Of a stretch of DNA of 64,000 nt, positions 1 to 11,598 are shown one piece after another. How positions within the stretch are numbered: the first letter of the stretch is position 1; each line of letters starts with the position of its first letter. Source of the DNA: Plasmodium malariae (taxonomy: Eukaryota > Apicomplexa > Aconoidasida > Haemosporida > Plasmodiidae); assembly GCF_900090045.1 (NCBI RefSeq), contig NC_041788.1, positions 3,157,501 through 3,221,500 on the forward strand. The letters are read 5' to 3'. The position numbers were made by a program, and so were the translations under genes. Under the pieces are notes generated by a model. That model searched no databases. It saw only the letters and a list, made by a program, of their open reading frames with translations, and was not told where the DNA came from.

Positions 1-3000
1 CTTTGCTAAAAGTGCATCTTCATTTCTTGAAGTATTTAATTGATGTAATAATTCTAATCCGATTTGTAGAAATAATTCTAAAGTTTCATCTCTATTCCAT
101 CTAGTAGACAAATTTCGAGATGCTCTATATATATTAATATTTTTTTCAATATTTGTCCGTAATTCTTTTGCAATTCTGTCTAACTCCATATTTTCCATTT
201 TATGACTAAAACTTTTTAAAGTAAAGCATGGTTTAATATTATATTCAACTGATGAAAAAGGAAACCACAAATCAAATTTCCAATAATCATACCAAATGTT
301 TAAAGGACTAGATTCTTGCAAATTTAAATAAATATTTTTATTATTAAAAATTAGATCTATTGTTTTATAAGGTAAGGATGGACCACCAATTGGTACATCA
401 GTTACTCTATTTTTAAATAATTCTTTAATATGTCTTTTAGTGTCTTCCTTTATACGTTCTGTATTAATATTGATTCCATTTTTATAAAGAAATCCATCTC
501 TTATATGAGATTTATATTTAGATTCACTTAATTTTATTTCTATACTTTTTAGTTTATTTAGATTATAAAATCTTCTTTTCAATATGTACACATTACCTGT
601 TGTTGTTTCCCAAAATTTTACTAGTCCATAATTTTTTTCTTCATTATATTCAAATGTTGCTACCCATGCATGTTTTTGATTATCCCACAATGTACCAAAA
701 CATACAAAAGCTATGACAGGTATGCCTAAAAATAAACTACATAATAATAAACTATGATCTAATGCATTGCCCCCTTTTAATTGTAACGTAAAATCTGGAG
801 TAAATGCAATATTATCCTTTTTATGTACAAAAGGTATACAACGCACATAATGAAATATTGCATTAGTCGACTCATCACAATATGGCGATTTAACATTTGT
901 AAGTAATGATGGTAAGAAATGGTATTCCTTTCTCTGATTGAATAACTCATAATTGTAATATCGTTTTGCCTTTGTTACGTCTGTACAATTGTCCGGTATA
1001 GCTTTGATTGTTCTTAATACTTCTATATATAAAATTTTTAATTTTTCATATTTTTCTGCTAATTTGGAAGGGAAATTTTTAGTAGTATTAAAAACAAGTG
1101 GTGCAACTACTTTAATATTTTCATTATTTAATAAATCTGGGTACGTCCAAATGCTAAAATGAATATTAGACATCCGTTGATCATTATGTAAAAAAGATAA
1201 TTTTTTACATCCTCTATAAACTACAGTATCATAATTCGTTTTTACATCTGTTTCTAAATCAATATGTTCTAGTTTTGTTTTACCTCTTTTCACGTTTTTT
1301 TCATTAAAGAATATTTCATACGGTGTAATACATATACCTCCAATGTATATAATATCTTCTGTTTTACCCCATACATCAATATATATAAATCCTTTTTTAC
1401 TAAAATTTTGATAATTCACATCATTTTTAGTATTAAATCGTAATGGTATAGCAATCTGACTATCATAATTGGGCGTTAATGTCTTCTTCACTAATCTAGT
1501 TCTTCTACTTGTTTCATCAAAAGAAACCTCCACATAACTGTCAAGCTCTTTAATATTATCTACAGTAACTATTTGATCTATATTGTATATATGAACTATT
1601 AAATAACAGTGTTTATTATCCAAATGATACAAGTCTCCTACTTGTCTATATCTCGGTACCCTTTGAATAACTACTTTTCCTTCTAAGCTACCTAGTTTCC
1701 ATTCTTCTAGTTTTTTTTCCCATCCTTCATATTTTGCTTCCTCAACAAGCCACGTAGGTGCCTCTAACTCGTGCATTACGTACGGGTAGTCCACAATTCC
1801 TTTCAACGGAATCTGACATGTTCCAACTATTCGCAATCTCTTCGGCGCGGTCATGTCCTCGACTTTTATCTTAAACGAAAGAGAATTTATGCGGTTGTAC
1901 AGACTAGAGGAATGAATACAGGATAGTGGCATACATTCAGGATTAGTAACATGAGTACATGATAGAGGTGTGAACATAGTTTAGCTTCGTCCACACGGAC
2001 TAACTTGGTGCAAAGCGCTTACGTGCAAGTAGGAAACGTCGAGATCCCTTAGTGTTCCCCTGAAGTATATCTCACCTAGGTTCTCCCATGTTGGGAATCT
2101 GATGCTTTTTTGCTCCAGTGAAACCAGATTTAGTCCTTCATTTCCCTTTGGGGTATGCCATAGGGTAATAGTTACCCTGGGGTTTGGAAGTTTGACATTC
2201 TCCAAATTTTTATAAGAGAGGTCTTTATTTTCTTCTATATTTTGCATCAAGCTCAAATTTCGAACAAAGAGTTTTTCAAGGTTTCTTGCGGTCTTATCAC
2301 TTTTGACTTTATCGCCGCCGATGTTATTGCTTCCACCATCCTTATTATTATTACTGCTGTTCTTATTGCTGTCCTTATTGCACGTGTCCGAGTTATGGGA
2401 ATGCGACTCACTTAAGGAAATGTTCGATTTATTGTCCCTCTCACTGTCCTTTCTCCGTAAATTTTTGTTATTCATCTTCTTCTTACTGATACACGATTTT
2501 GGAAAAATCGTACATTGTGAACCATCGTAATATCTCTTCTGTTCTTTATCTAGTGCACATAAATAATTTAAGCTTCTTGCTTGTATATATTTATATGATA
2601 ATAAATCATTAAAAGACCAATTTAAAAAAGATAGTTCAAAATCATATAATTCTTGAAAATATAATTGAAAAAATAAACGACAGCGTTTAACTCTTGAATC
2701 TTTTATAAACTTATATAATGTCGTTTCATTATATATTTGACCAACAGCAAATGATAATAATGGCTCTTCATATATTCCTTCTAATTTATTTAAAGTAAAT
2801 TGTTTGTACTCCCATACTTTTATTCTTAACTTTTCATTCTCTAAATCTAAATATGACCCTCTATACTCAAACACGTTACGAAAGTTCATGTCCTTCTTTT
2901 GCTCTGCTGCAACATTTGAAACAACATGCGTTCTCAGGCAGTTCTTTGTTTTTCCCTTTGCGTATATTTTCACGGTTGAGCCTCTCTATAAGGGGAAAGC

Positions 3001-3786
3001 ATAAGAAGGGAAATATAAGCGGGTAGTATAAGCGGGTAATATAAGCGGGTAATATAAGCGGGTAATATGAGCGGTAATATAAGCGATCATATAAGCGGTA
3101 GTACAGGCGGTAATACAAGAGGGTAATGCAAGCAAAAAACATATGGGGAAAATATATAATGGCAAAATGTAACGGAAAAAGAAACTACGAAAAATGCCCC
3201 ATGAGGAAGCGCTTTGACGTGAAAGAGAAAGGGGTGCAAACATGACGTTGTAGGAAAAGGGAACACCTTAAAACAGTAATGCGAAACAACAAGCAAAGTA
3301 ACAAATACAAAACTTCCAAACGATGCATTGGCACAAGTGCAAAACGGAACATGATAGTAATAAAGCAAACTTATTGTCATGTCAGAGAGTGCAATGTTTT
3401 ACTTGAATCCTACATTCTTCCCTGTTACCACCAAAATCAAAATCAACGAAAGCATTAAAATCGTTGTTCATATAATTCTGAATTTGCAAATCCCATAAGA
3501 TAACTTTCCATCTCCTAGGGTAGCCCCAATGTTTTCGTAAGTCATCTGTATCTCCTCTTTCTTCTTGTGGACTTTTTAAAACTTGTAAAAATTCATCATA
3601 TGTATATTGTGGTGCTCCTAGCATTTCATCAAAGAAGGTTTTTTCATCTGTTTCACCTATGGATTGTTCCCCAGATTGCGGACCATTATGATTTTGATTT
3701 TCATTCAACTCTACATTTTTAGGTTCATCTTTTTCTGCACTGGGATTGTTTAAGTTAACTATGTTTTTAAACTTGTCTAAAATCAT
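1..3786 (-). CDS. DOC2: DOC2/CEP76-like C2-domain protein with transglutaminase-like domain (3' end outside window)
   Basis: Proposed exons are 3403-3786, 2023 to about 2895, and 1-1869, all minus strand; the C-terminus lies beyond base 1. I start at the ATG at 3786-3784, the first Met of the open frame. Residues about 85-128 (WKVILWDLQIQ, FVDFDFGGNREECRIQ) begin a C2 domain that continues in exon 2 (LRIKVWEY). A Ser/Asn linker follows at about 290-327. A second C2-like segment (RVTITLWHTPKGN, then GEIYFRGTLRDLDVSYLH) is spliced to exon 3 (IKVEDMTAPKRLRIVG). Residues about 750-840 resemble the transglutaminase-like domain of CEP76/CC2D2A (GGNALDHSLLLCSLFLG, HAWVATFEY, FWETTTG). Next to GidA in P. 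falciparum I recall a double-C2 protein, DOC2.1, needed for microneme exocytosis; that identity is inferred from domains and gene order. The exon 1 donor is GTAAAA at 3402. The matching acceptor is uncertain (2893-2907). Confidence 0.8.
1870..2022 (-). other. Intron resolving an in-frame TAA in the DOC2-like gene
   Basis: Exons 2 and 3 are in one frame but separated by a TAA at 1983-1981. A 153-nt intron from GTAAGC (donor at 2022) to TCTCTTTCGTTTAAG (last base 1870) removes the stop and keeps the frame. It joins LRDLDVSYLH to IKVEDMTAPK, a sensible C2 strand order. Confidence 0.75.
3014..3110. repeat. 13-bp minisatellite in the first intron of the DOC2-like gene
   Basis: About five near-perfect copies of ATAAGCGGGTAAT decay into shorter GCGGTAATA variants. 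The array lies between the proposed donor at 3402 and the acceptor near 2895. No coding signal is seen. Confidence 0.75.
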
Positions 3787-3951
3787 TATGCCGCTTTTCA
3801 CTTCCTATTTTTCTCTATTTCTAAATTTAAATATGTCTTTAATCCTTATTATATTATTTTATTATTTTTTTTTTTTTTTCTCCTTCTGTGTGTAGAAGTA
3901 ATTATAACCTACTGGTGAATTTATTCCTATTATATATCTAGACTGTTTCCG

Positions 3952-3987
<36 letters not shown>

Positions 3988-4614
3988 CTTTGAATGACTC
4001 TGGAAAAAGAAAAAAGAAAAAAAAAAGACCCTACTTAACTAAACCTAATTTTTATGAGTAGCTGTTCATTTTTTAACAATTCATTGTTTAGAAAAAATAT
4101 ATTACACTTACAAATATTTATGTAAGATAAAAAAATGAAACAAATAAACATATTTTATATGTTATAAAGCGTATGAAAGTATGCATTTCAAAATTGGGTG
4201 GTTTCATATTAAAGATTCGAGAGCGTACAGTTGGACTGTAGTTCAATGTCCATAGTACCATATGCATACTTATACACAAGAGAAAACAACTATACAGCAA
4301 GGTATGTTTTGAAATGTTCAGAAGAGTAAAACGTTTGTAAAGGAAATATTTTTCAATTTTTCTTTTTTTCTCTGTTTCTTCTTCTCACTCTCCTTCTCTT
4401 GCTTCTAATTCTTCTTCTCTTGCTTATAATTCTCCTTCTCTTGCTTATAATTCTCCTTCTCTTGCTTCTAATTCTCCTTCTCTTGCTTCTAATTCTTCTT
4501 CTCTTTCTTCTAATTCTCCTTCAAGTGTGACAGAAGAAAAAATTACTTATTTATCCTAACAAGTTGTGCCTCACTTTCCGTTTAACTTATGTGACTAAAA
4601 AAATTCATTTATTA
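3787..4614. other. Intergenic: DOC2-like 5' leader, T tracts, 21-bp minisatellite
   Basis: This stretch holds long poly-T tracts (3866-3880 and about 3953-3982), AT-rich sequence and the 21-bp array annotated separately. I see no convincing gene on either strand. Confidence 0.6.
4383..4530. repeat. 21-bp pyrimidine-rich minisatellite, open in one plus frame
   Basis: About seven copies of a TCTCCTTCTCTTGCTTMTAAT-type unit. Because 21 is a multiple of three, the plus frame reads SPSLASN/SPSLAYN heptads and stays open to a TAA at about 4557. No start codon or clear splice acceptor supports expression, so I treat it as a repeat. Confidence 0.8.
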
Positions 4615-4917
4615 TTAATTCTGAAGTTGGAAAATATAACAGCATATTGTTTTTTTTATCATTTTTACACATCCTTCTAAATCTTCGTTTGATATTGGAA
4701 TTTGTAATTTTCTATGATAAGTTTTTATTTGTAATGCTTGAATTTGTCTAGTTACGCAAGGGATAAAAAAAAAAAATATATATAGCATAACATAGTATAA
4801 CTTATCTCACTATATCATAACATATGTTCTCAATTTACCTATACTTTTTCCTTCTTTTTCCCATTGATATAGAATAATATATGCTTCACAACTACACAAT
4901 AACTGCAGATATTCCAT
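4615..4917 (-). CDS. Unrecognised 66-residue protein, two exons
   Basis: Proposed structure: complement(join(4615..4736, 4839..4917)). Exon 1 starts at an ATG and reads MEYLQLLCSCEAYIILYQWE, ending at a GTAAAT donor in phase 1. Exon 2 reads LQIKTYHRKLQIPISNEDLE and then CVKMIKKTICCYIFQLQN before TAA. The acceptor TTCAAG at 4737 keeps phase. The more T-rich TAACTAG at 4748 would break it unless another donor is used. Base composition rises above the flanks and the C-terminal half looks helical, with five cysteines in the whole chain. I do not recognise the family. It lies head-to-tail between the DOC2-like gene and MnmG, on the same strand as both. Confidence 0.45.
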
Positions 4918-6000
4918 AACAATTATAACCCTTTTTGTCTTTTATAAAAAAATATAAAACTGCGCATAAAACAGGTATGCACATACATGTGTATGCGCTT
5001 ACGTACAAGTGTGTAATTTTGAACGTTAAGGAAATTAAGTTAGTTCTATTTAAACATTAGTGTATAAAACATCATAAAAAGAGATAAAACTATGACACGA
5101 TAAAACGCGATAAATTATATGATAAGGGTATGATATGGTATAAACGTGATTAAATAATAATACAGTGTTGATGCAAAAATTGGGAAATTCTCTTTTCTTA
5201 AAAAAGAATGAAAAGATAATTTTTAATAAAATGGAAAATTTACATGAAATTAACATTCCCTTATGAGAACAAAAAAAAACAAAATAATTATGACAAATGT
5301 ATGTATAAATATACCTACAAGTACATGTACGTATAAACAATTATATAAATATGTATATAAATATGTATATAAATATGTATATATATATGTATATAAATAT
5401 GTATATATATATGTATATATATATGTATATATATATTTGTATATGTGAATATGCGTATATATAAACATGTGTATATGTGAATATATATATATATATATAT
5501 ATGTGTATAAATGCATATCTGTACATATGAATATGAGTATATATTTACATACCCATAAACGTAAACGAATTAAAGCTATGAATGAGAGGTTTACAAAACA
5601 CGAAAATACGCTAATAGTAAAGTCAAATTACATCAAACGTTAACGTATTTTCGTATATAATATATTCATATATATATATATATATATGCATGTATACATG
5701 TATATATATGCATATAAATACACATATACACCCGCATAGTACACATTTTTATGGCTTGCTGTTCCACATTTTTTATTTAAAATTTGAGAACGCTTATAAA
5801 AGCAAATATAACAACCAAATAAAGTGTAAATATAAATTCAAGCAATGCAAGATAAAAAAAAAAATAAGTAAAAACAAAATAGGGGGAGAGAAGTAGTAAC
5901 ATATTTGAAAAAAAAAAAAAAAAAATAATAAAACATATTTCACAATTTGAGCAGCTACAAAAATAGTACACATTTTGCGTGAAAAAAAAAAAAAAAAAAA

Positions 6001-6043
<43 letters not shown>

Positions 6044-6107
6044 AATGAAAAATGTGTAAAGTTGTAAAACACAGGTATTATATAGGGAGGTATTAAAAAG
6101 TTACCCC
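4918..6107. other. Intergenic rich in (TA)n and TATG microsatellites
   Basis: Stretches of (TATATG)n at 5340-5560 and (TA)n at 5668-5690 and 6001-6040 alternate with poly-A. Apparent Tyr/Ile-rich frames are by-products of TATA repeats. No gene is supported. Confidence 0.7.
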
Positions 6108-9100
6108 TCAGTTTTTTATTTTATTTTTCCCATTTCTTATATAATGGTACAAATAATATATGGCGCTCATAGTTACACCTTCAATATTGTTAGCATCATA
6201 CAGAGTTCGCGGTTTAAATTTGTTTAGCTTTTCAATTTCTTCGTTCGACAAATACGGAAAGTTGTGCCTACGGAGGTCAGAAATTGTTGGAAACGTGAGT
6301 ATAAATGTGAGCCTAGGGGTATGTAAGTGGGTGTGTTCGAGAGTGCATAAGTACACAAATGTATAAAAACATGCATACGCAAATGAAATCATACGTATAT
6401 GAATTCATACATGCATACTCTCAATACGCATGAAGTACACCCGTGTAAGCCTTTTTTTTTTTAAAAACAATTTTTTTACGCATATATTTTCATTTAAATT
6501 TCTCTCACCTATCGTATTTTATATTTGACGGAATGGCCAAGTTAAAATTGTCTTTAATTTTATGTATCTCTTGAATTTGTTTCTTTAAATAGTGCGAATA
6601 TTTAACTTCAGCACAAGCTGTTTCTAACGTTGCGCTATTTATTAAAGTGTCTTCACAGTTAAAAATAGATAAATCATAATCATGATCATTAGAATAAATG
6701 TTTAGGTTGATCTGTTCATCATATGACAAGAGCATATCTTTATATTCGCTCAAATTTTGTATATCTTTTAATTTGTGTAGTAAAACATCTAAAGGGTATT
6801 CTGCTCCACCTTTTATGATATTGTATAGTGTGTTCATATTTTTTTTTTTTTTTGGAAAAGTTAATTGTAAATGGATATCCCCTTTTGAATATGGTAATGA
6901 TGTGTCGTTACTCGAACTTTTTCTTAACCCTTTAGTTACTTCTGTTTTATTTTTATCAATAATAGTATTCCCTCTTTGAGTATAATTACCATCATGCTTT
7001 ACGTTATCATGTATATTCGAGCCAGTCACTGTGCTTGAGCTATCCACCTTGAAATGTTCACTAAAATCTACATGGAATGAATTTACTGCATTGTTGTATT
7101 CGATGTGGTCTTTATTCAATTCCTCCCCTTGCCTACCTTCCTGTCTCACTTCTTGTCCCTTCTCTTGTCTCACGTTCTGCCCCTCTACCTGTCTCATATC
7201 CTGTCTCACTGCTCCTACTACTTCATCTCCCGCATGCCCGCTAAGCCTGTCGTCACAAAGAATCAGTTTCTTAAAAATATAAATCAACTTCTTTACTGAA
7301 CTATATTTTTGCTTTAAAATGTAAATTCTCTCAGGGGATATTATTCCTAATTTGTCGGCTTTCGGTGTAAGTCTAATATCACAGTTATCAGGTCTTAGGT
7401 ATAGCCTATATTCAGCTCTTGAGGTGAAAATTCTATATGGTTCTGTAATACCTTTGTTTATTAAATCATGTATTAAGACACCTATATAACTATCACTTCT
7501 CTTTAATATGAAAGATTTGTATGTACTTTTTTTTTTATTGATTGTATTTAATGCTGCATTTATTCCAGCAATAATTCCTTGACATGCTGCTTCTTCATAT
7601 CCTGTGGTACCACATATCTGACCAGATAAAAATAAACCTTTAATATTTTTTGTCTCAAGTGTATAATTTAAACACTTGGGGTTAACATAATAATATTCGA
7701 CATCATATGCAGGGAAAATAATTTTTGCTTGTTCCAATCCTTTTATAGAATTAATTATTTCTTTTTGTATATGTAAAGGGAAGGCTGAACTTAAACCGTT
7801 TGGATAAATTAGATTATCATTTAATCCCTCTGGTTCTAACCATATAAGATGTTTTTTTTTTTCCGCAAATTTTGTAACTTTTTTAGCTATCGAGGGACAA
7901 TATCTAGGTCCATTTCCTAACTTATCATAAGTATCAAAATGTGGTAACTCATTTAAATTTTTTCTAACTAGGTCATGTGTTTTTGAATTCGTATATGTTT
8001 TATAACACGGTAAAGTTTGGTTATTATTTATTTTATTACTATTTAAAAATGAAAAATAAAATGGGTTTTTTTCTTCTGTTCGTTCTTTTTCTAAAATATC
8101 AAAATTTATACTCTTCTTATCCAATCTTGGGGGAGTACCTGTTTTCATTCTTTTTATTTCGAATTTATTTTCTCTTAGCTGGTTAGAAATATTCTCACTA
8201 GATGCCTCTATTAAATTGTCAAAAGGTATGTTCCCATTATTATCCTCTATACTGCTGCTAGCAAAAGTGAAATTACCCTCGTTAAACATGTTTTTTTCAA
8301 CTTGGTTGTTTCTTGCAGATTCCTGAGTTTTCGTATTATCCATTGCCCAATTGTCTAGGGTTGTATCATTCGTTTGCGCACTCGAGTCTAATCTGATTCC
8401 AATCTCATTTTTTGACATATTCGATGATATCCTCTTGATTCTTCCTCCGTAGTATTTTTCCTTTCCAATATGACACACACCTCCTAAAAAGGTGCCTGTT
8501 GTTAATATAATATTATCTGCGTAAAATTCGCAATTGCATTTGTTCTTCACTCCATAGACTTTTTTCCCTTGATCATGGTAATAACCAGTTTCAGCATTAC
8601 CACTTCTATGACTATCGCTAATACTGCCAGCACCGCCTGATGTGTTCTCTAATAATAATGCGTGGACGGTATTTTCAAGTATGTACAAATTTGGCATGTT
8701 AAATAAATATTCTTTCATATAATAATTATATAAATCTCTATCTGCTTGTGCCCTGTGCCCCCTAACTGCTAACCCCTTTCTTATGTTCAAAATTTTAAAA
8801 TGAATTCCACTTTTATCAATTACTTTTCCCATTAAACCCCCTAATGCATCAATTTCTTTTACTAAAATTCCTTTACCTATTCCACCAATAGATGGATTAC
8901 AGGACATTTCGCCTATGCTTTTTTTACTTTGAGTAATCAGTAATGTCTTTGCGTTCATTTTTGCGCTTATATGACTAGCTTCACATCCGCTGTGTCCTCC
9001 TCCTATAACTATAACATCATATTCTTTATCGACATATTTGCAATTACATTTATTGTTTAACAGTTTCAAAACTAGCGCTCTTTTTGCGTCATTTGATCTA

Positions 9101-9532
9101 CAAAATGTGAATAATTAGAGTACATTTTTATTTATATTTATATTTATATTTACCCGTACATGTTCACGTGCATGAAGGGGCAAATTGGTGGGCATTGATG
9201 GAATTTCACTGTTGAGGTTGAGCCATCAAAAAAAAATATACACATATACATATATTCCAATATATGTGGGTATATACCCATATGTATATATAACCGTATA
9301 CATATATGTATATATATGTACGTACGTATATGCACCATAGTCATTTCTATACTTTGTGCAGATATGCATTTTTTTTTTTTTTTTTTTACGTATGTAACTT
9401 ATACGGTCGCAAGAAGAGCTGCTTGGTCTTCAAATGGTAGGAATCAGAAATTAGTAACACATGCACAGAGAATATTATAACATAAAATAACGTTTTTATA
9501 TTTCCTGAATTACACAGTCTTATAATAAACAT
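6108..9532 (-). CDS. mnmG: tRNA uridine 5-carboxymethylaminomethyl modification enzyme MnmG/GidA, organelle-directed
   Basis: Structure: complement(join(6108..6267, 6509..9097, 9390..9532)), 963 residues, phases closing at both introns (GTAAAA...TTGTAG; GTGAGA...CCGTAG). MnmG works with MnmE to modify U34 of tRNAs using FAD and folate. Seen here: FAD loop YDVIVIGGGHSGCEAS near residue 75, MSCNPSIGGIGKG, GLAVRGHRAQADRDLY, KRMKTGTPPRL, GLFLSGQICGTTGYEEAACQG, TSRAEYRLYLRPDN, and the C-terminal helical module FPYLSNEEIEKLNKFKPRTL, IEGVTMSAIYYL. Exon 1 supplies MFIIRLCNSGN and a hydrophobic core FYVIIFSVHVLLIS followed by Lys-rich sequence, as in apicoplast bipartite leaders. Two large low-complexity inserts, one RQ-rich, lengthen it beyond the usual 600-650 residues. 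The start is the ATG at 9532. Apicoplast rather than mitochondrial location is inferred. Confidence 0.95.
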
Positions 9533-11598
9533 TTCAAATATTGAAAAAACAAACAAGCAATAGAAGACCCTCCTTGAAAATGAAAAAATTTCAAGTGTGC
9601 ACGTATATATGTATATATATATATATATGTATGTATATAAGCGTATATAGGAAGACACGTCTGGCCATGCTACAGTTTGTTCTTGGGGTGTCCATTTTTA
9701 CATTCACCTGTTCGTAAAAATTGACGCATTTTTAAGTACAAAAAAATAAAAATATACGCACCTTATTTTTTATAGTAAAATGTAAGAGTTGCGCTCGTAC
9801 AAGGCGGTGATTCACGGGGAGGAAATTTCCTTAACTTGAATTTAAAAGGAAGAGAAATTACTTACATTTGTATCCCCACATACATAGATACATATATATG
9901 TTTCATTTAGATACAAGTTTAACTAATTTCATATTTCCGCGAAAAAGAGAAGTTAGTAATAATAATAAAAAGAAGAATAAGTGAAATATCTGAATGGTGA
10001 GAAAACGTAGGTTTGTACGCTACTATTTACATTCTGTAACGAGATGTTGCGAGAATTTTTTCTTTTTTCTTTTTTTTTTTATTTTAATTTTTTTTTTTTA
10101 TTTTAATTTTTCTTTTTTATTTGAATTGTTCCTCTTTATTCTTTTTTATATTTGAATTTTTCCTTTTTTTTTCTTTTTTTTATTTTCACTGAGATGTCGG
10201 TTAAGAGAATATACGTATAAAACTCAACCGGCACAAATGCTAAAATGTTCATTGCAGTTGTACTATTCTGCATAAAAGAAAAAAAAAATAAGGAAAAAAT
10301 GGAAGAAACAAGATGAAAAAGAAGAAAAAATTGCTATATATATGTTTGGAATATCAAAAGCAAGCTTGTAATACCTACATTTAGGCCTAATTTGTTTTTT
10401 GTTTTTTTTGTACTTTAAAAAAAAAACAAGTTAGATTTTGTCAATGTTGATAGAAAAAATAGCAAAAAAGAAATGGCCCGTAGAGAATATTTTTACTCCT
10501 GTACATATTTTAAATGAAAAAGAGGAGGAAGCGCAAAAATGAAAAAAGAACAAGAGAAAAAGAATACGGCAATATTTTTTATATATACACGAAGTGTGAC
10601 ATACACTCGTATATACTGTACTAAACTTAAAAATTACAAAATGTTTAAAAAATAAAAAAAAAAAAAAAAAAAGGGTAAATTTAATAAAATGTAGATAAAC
10701 ATAATTTTTGAATACGACTTGAAAAAAAGTATTTTTTTCTTTTTTAAAATATATTAAACCTGACCCAACACTCCTTTTTTCTTCCGAGGGTTTTTTCTTG
10801 TATTTCCATAGATGAAATGTTACGTTACAGTACTACATTTTTATTTGTCGACATCAATTTTAGAATAGCAGGAGTAAATATGCATAATGCATACATAATA
10901 TATAGTTAATGCATAATAAATACATACATGAGTACGTACGAGTGTACATTATATGCATATGTATATGTTTATGTATATGTATATATATATATATATATAT
11001 ATACATATATCATAACAGTTGTTTTGCTTGCTTTCTGAGGAATCATAAATTTACCAGTTTGCGGTTTTACCAACCCCTCATAAGCCACTTACTCCTTTTT
11101 ATTTTGTTTATCAGAATACGCCTTTGTTAATTTTTTTATCCATGTAATACAGCTCATTGGTATATATATAAAACTTTTGTAATTTTGTAATGAAGCATAT
11201 ATATATATTTGCTATAATATGAATTTAAAATATATTTTTTGAATAACCCATTCCCTTTTATGTACCGCTTTACCATTTTTATTTAAAATTTTGTGCAAAG
11301 GGTTACATATTCTTTTCATATATTCCTTGTGTAAAAAATTCTGCATACCATTTGTAAAAAATTATGCGTACCATTTTTTGACTTCAATTTTTAAATCGAT
11401 ACTGTACGGGAAGCGTTTCCATTGTGCTGCTTACGCGGTGTACGTATGTGTGGGTATATGCACTTATGTACGTATGCACTCACATATGTGCTTATGTATG
11501 TGCGTATATACGAATTTATTTACCTGTGCACACAACCGCATCCCCATTTTTGACTTAACTTTTTTATGTACTAAACAAGTCTACAAGTACAGAAAAAA
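9533..11598. other. Divergent intergenic region between mnmG and NAA15
   Basis: About 2 kb of AT-rich DNA that must carry both promoters. It shows T-rich blocks (10060-10190, TTTTATTTTAAT repeats), poly-A runs near 10645-10670 and (TA)n at 10979-11003. I see no gene or recognisable operator. Confidence 0.6.

Noticed and set aside
2303..3380. Several overlapping frames on both strands over the 13-bp repeat and exon 2 of the DOC2-like gene
   Set aside because: They are shadows of the C2-domain exon or reads of the repeat, with no start context and no domain.
5250..6072. Tyr/Ile-rich and Phe-rich short proteins
   Set aside because: They are translations of TATATG and poly-A/T tracts.
9150..9344. 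Minus-strand 64-codon frame
   Set aside because: It lies within the mnmG intron 9098-9389, which closes phase exactly.
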